Source: Accumulibacter jenkinsii
GTDB taxonomy: Bacteria > Pseudomonadota > Gammaproteobacteria > Burkholderiales > Rhodocyclaceae
DNA length: 64,000 bases
NCBI GenBank assembly: GCA_036625225.1
Contig: JAZKUF010000001.1
Span: 930,001 to 994,000, forward strand
Reading direction: 5' to 3'
In this document: positions 63,006-64,000 of the stretch, one piece after another
How positions within the stretch are numbered: position 1 is the first letter of the stretch
Layout: the number at the start of each line of letters is the position of its first letter
Program-made: the position numbers and the translations under genes
The notes under the pieces: generated by a model
What the model was told of the DNA's origin: nothing
The model's database searches: none
What the model saw: the letters and a program-made list of their open reading frames with translations, nothing else

Positions 63006-63389
63006 ATGAACATCCCCGTCGAACTCAAGTACACCCGAAGTCACGAATGGATCCGCGCCGAAACGGACGGAACGATCACCGTCGGCATCAGCGACCATGC
63101 CCAGGAACTGCTTGGCGACCTGGTCTTCATCGAATTGCCGGAGGTCGGCCGCGAACTTGCCGCCGAGCAGGAAGCCGCAGTCGTTGAATCGGTCAAGGCC
63201 GCCGCCGACGTCTACGCACCGGTTTCCGGAACCGTCGTCGAGGTCAACCTGGCACTCGCCGATGCGCCCGAACAGATCAACCAGGACGCCTACGCCGCCT
63301 GGCTGTTCAGGATGAAGCCGACCACCCCGAGCGATCTCGATGCCCTGCTCGACGCCGACGCTTACCAGCAACTCCTTGCCGCCCTCTAG
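63006..63389 (+). CDS. gcvH: Glycine cleavage system H protein
   Basis: The 127-aa lipoyl carrier protein. KYTRSHEWIRAETDGTITVGISDHAQELLGDLVFIELPEVG; the lipoylated Lys is in AAVVESVKAAADVYAPVSGTV. 48 bases after gcvT, with GGAGAAGC before the ATG. Confidence 0.97.
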   Translation: MNIPVELKYTRSHEWIRAETDGTITVGISDHAQELLGDLVFIELPEVGRELAAEQEAAVVESVKAAADVYAPVSGTVVEVNLALADAPEQINQDAYAAWLFRMKPTTPSDLDALLDADAYQQLLAAL

Positions 63390-63417
63390 ACCCAGCAGAC
63401 CGTCACCGGAAGACGCC

Positions 63418-64000
63418 ATGGATTCGCCCTCCCCTTGCACTCGCCCGTCTCTCGCGGCCCTCGAACAGCGCGACGATTTCATTGGCCGCCACATCGGTCC
63501 TGCCGCCACCGAGATCGCAGCCATGCTGGCCACCATCGGCGCCAGCAGCATCGAACAACTGCTCGCACAGACCGTGCCGGCGACGATTCGCCTCACCACC
63601 CCACTGGCGATCGGCGAACCTCGCCCGGAAGGAGAAGCGCTGGCAGCGCTGCGCGCGATTGCCCGCCGCAACCGGGTACAGCATTCGATGATCGGCATGG
63701 GTTACGCCGACACGCAGACTCCCGCCGTCGTCCTGCGCAACGTGCTTGAAAATCCCGGCTGGTACACCGCCTACACCCCGTATCAGGCCGAAATCGCCCA
63801 GGGACGCCTGGAAGCCCTGCTCAACTACCAGCAGATGGTGATCGATCTCACCGGCCTCGAACTCGCCAATGCGTCGCTGCTCGATGAGGCAACGGCCGCC
63901 GCCGAAGCCATGAGCATGGCGCGCCGGGTCAGCAGGTCAGGATCGAAGCGCTTCTTCGTCGACGCCGGCTGCTTCCCGCAGACCATCGACGTGCTGAAGA
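63418..64000 (+). CDS. gcvP: Glycine dehydrogenase (decarboxylating), P protein, N-terminal part
   Basis: Open frame from ATG 63418 (GGAAG six bases upstream) to the window edge, 194 codons. FIGRHIGPAATEIAAML, SMIGMGYADTQTPAVVLRNVLENPGWYTAYTPYQAEIAQGRLEALLN-type sequence and DLTGLELANASLLDEATAAAEAM identify the PLP-dependent P protein, about 950 aa when complete. The rest lies outside the window. Confidence 0.96.
   Translation, partial: MDSPSPCTRPSLAALEQRDDFIGRHIGPAATEIAAMLATIGASSIEQLLAQTVPATIRLTTPLAIGEPRPEGEALAALRAIARRNRVQHSMIGMGYADTQTPAVVLRNVLENPGWYTAYTPYQAEIAQGRLEALLNYQQMVIDLTGLELANASLLDEATAAAEAMSMARRVSRSGSKRFFVDAGCFPQTIDVLK

Overview
The window is a dense, GC-rich bacterial chromosome segment with about 60 protein genes, short spacers and many 1-8 base overlaps. 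I see no rRNA, tRNA, CRISPR array, insertion sequence or phage gene. The gene content (pilGHIJ-chpA, the yqgE-ruvX-pyrR-pyrB-pyrC' and pilT/pilU blocks, a polyphosphate kinase 2, an APS-reductase type sulfate pathway, a PEP-CTERM protein beside a Wza/Wzb/Wzc locus) points to a betaproteobacterium of the Rhodocyclales. A 'Candidatus Accumulibacter'-like polyphosphate accumulator is my best guess, but that is inference from gene content and not a measured identity.

Layout. 1-4868: end of efp, its modifying ligase epmA, cutA-dsbD, and an exported beta-helix protein on the minus strand. 4965-9154: a CorA-like channel, then the minus-strand unit thiD-thiE-hemL. 9247-18402: rubredoxin and the twitching chemosensory operon pilG-pilH-pilI-pilJ-chpA, met by a convergent photolyase. 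19885-23646: the tightly overlapped operon yqgE-ruvX-pyrR-pyrB-pyrC', followed by minus-strand yggS-proC-yggT-yggU and plus-strand pilT-pilU. This order closely resembles the pil/pyr chromosome region of Pseudomonas aeruginosa as I recall it. 28335-33102: an rRNA methyltransferase, hemJ, an SDR protein, a ferredoxin-fused reductase and an EAL/HDOD protein. 33109-38547: the branched-chain amino-acid transporter livKHMGF, with a terminator hairpin after livK, and a small cytochrome c. 38774-44961: ilvD, lgt, malonyl-CoA decarboxylase, a VOC protein and ppk2 with an overlapping upstream short ORF.

45251-54346: a CysB-type regulator divergent from tauE-cysI-DUF934-cysH-cysD-cysN (sulfate to sulfide), then a free-standing relative of the carboxysomal carbonic anhydrase CsoSCA, and rlmB. 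54355-61222: exopolysaccharide genes for tyrosine autokinase/chain-length protein, Wza, Wzb phosphatase and a WecA-like initiating transferase, followed by a PEP-CTERM surface protein behind what reads as a textbook sigma-54 promoter. 61569-64000: a tandem glycine riboswitch with a terminator-like hairpin controlling gcvT-gcvH-gcvP; gcvP runs off the end of the window.

The most interesting items are the CsoSCA-like carbonic anhydrase with no carboxysome genes, the sigma-54 promoter with inverted repeats before the PEP-CTERM gene, the short ORF coupled to a PPK2 with a lysine/alanine-rich N-terminal tail, a CorA relative without the GMN motif, and a PyrC' that has lost its metal ligands.
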